From the NCBI GenBank assembly GCA_018056205.1, contig JAGPGC010000070.1, positions 1 through 6,323 on the forward strand: a stretch of DNA of 6,323 nucleotides. The letters run 5' to 3'. The notes under the pieces are model-generated. The model saw only the letters and a list, made by a program, of their open reading frames with translations. It had not been told where the DNA came from and did no database searches. This DNA comes from Candidatus Atribacteria bacterium (GTDB lineage: Bacteria > Atribacterota > Atribacteria > Atribacterales > Atribacteraceae). Each line of letters opens with the position of its first letter. The first letter of the stretch is position 1. The translations under genes and the position numbers were made by a program. Below, piece after piece: positions 5,746-6,323 of the stretch.

Positions 5746-5865
5746 CTCCCGGCAGCGTCCTACTTTCCCACCCAGCTGCCCAGGCAGTATCATCGGCGTT
5801 GGAGGGCTTAACTTCCGGGTTCGGAATGGTACCGGGTGTGACCCCTCCGCTATGGCCACCGGGAA
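5746..5865 (-). rRNA. rrf: 5S ribosomal RNA
   Basis: Recognised on the minus strand by the terminal helix (TCCCGG near 5864 with CCGGGA near 5747) and by GGCCATAGCGGAGGGG, CCCGGTACCATTCCGAACC, GGAAGTTAAGCCC and GGGTGGGAAAGTAGG. The length of about 119 nt is standard. It follows the 23S gene by about 58 nt with no tRNA between them. Exact mature ends are uncertain by one or two bases. Confidence 0.95.
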
Positions 5866-5923
5866 AAGTGCTAAAATCTGTCAGGAATACTCTTAGGTTA
5901 AGTGAAGGAGTTTTAAAAAGCGA
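5866..5923 (-). other. 23S-5S rRNA internal spacer
   Basis: A 58-nt AT-rich spacer between the two rRNA genes. No tRNA and no coding sequence is visible. It would be removed during rRNA processing. Confidence 0.75.

Positions 5924-6323
<400 letters not shown>

Overview
The window carries the 3' end of a ribosomal RNA operon followed by a compact gene cluster. Every gene is on the minus strand, so transcription runs from high to low coordinates. No plus-strand gene is supported. The protein-coding part is AT-rich and the rRNA is richer in GC. The gene order yebC-ruvC-ruvA-ruvB-(DUF2905)-spoIID-queA resembles that of many Clostridia-type Firmicutes, and queH and DUF2905 also occur in related deep-branching anaerobe lineages such as Atribacterota. 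I infer an anaerobic or thermophile-like bacterium of that broad kind, but this window alone does not fix the phylum.

Layout in transcription order: partial 23S rRNA (from the right edge to about 5924), a short spacer, 5S rRNA (about 5865-5746), and a strong intrinsic terminator (5729-5690). Next comes a gene-free stretch with a small hairpin (5625-5648) and a 120-bp MITE-like inverted repeat (5481-5600). A sigma70-type promoter (5435-5407) then leads into yebC (5375-4626), ruvC (4619-4107), ruvA (4114-3515), ruvB (3518-2514), queH (2517-1948), a DUF2905 membrane protein (1981-1754), a spoIID-family gene (1751-315) and the start of queA (318 to beyond the left edge).

The eight genes are separated by at most 6 nt or overlap by 4, 8 or 34 nt. 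No promoter or terminator was recognised between them, so they are best read as one translationally coupled operon. RuvA, RuvB and RuvC form the Holliday-junction resolvasome. QueA and QueH carry out the last two steps of queuosine tRNA modification: QueA forms epoxyqueuosine and QueH reduces it to queuosine. YebC is a translation-associated or regulatory protein. SpoIID is an exported peptidoglycan lytic transglycosylase. The operon therefore mixes DNA recombination, tRNA modification, translation and cell-wall functions.

No wholly new system is apparent. The points most worth a second look are a RuvA whose second helix-hairpin-helix has lost its Gly-x-Gly turn, a SpoIID protein split by a roughly 90-residue proline-rich and acidic insert, and the MITE-like inverted repeat placed between the rRNA terminator and the yebC promoter.
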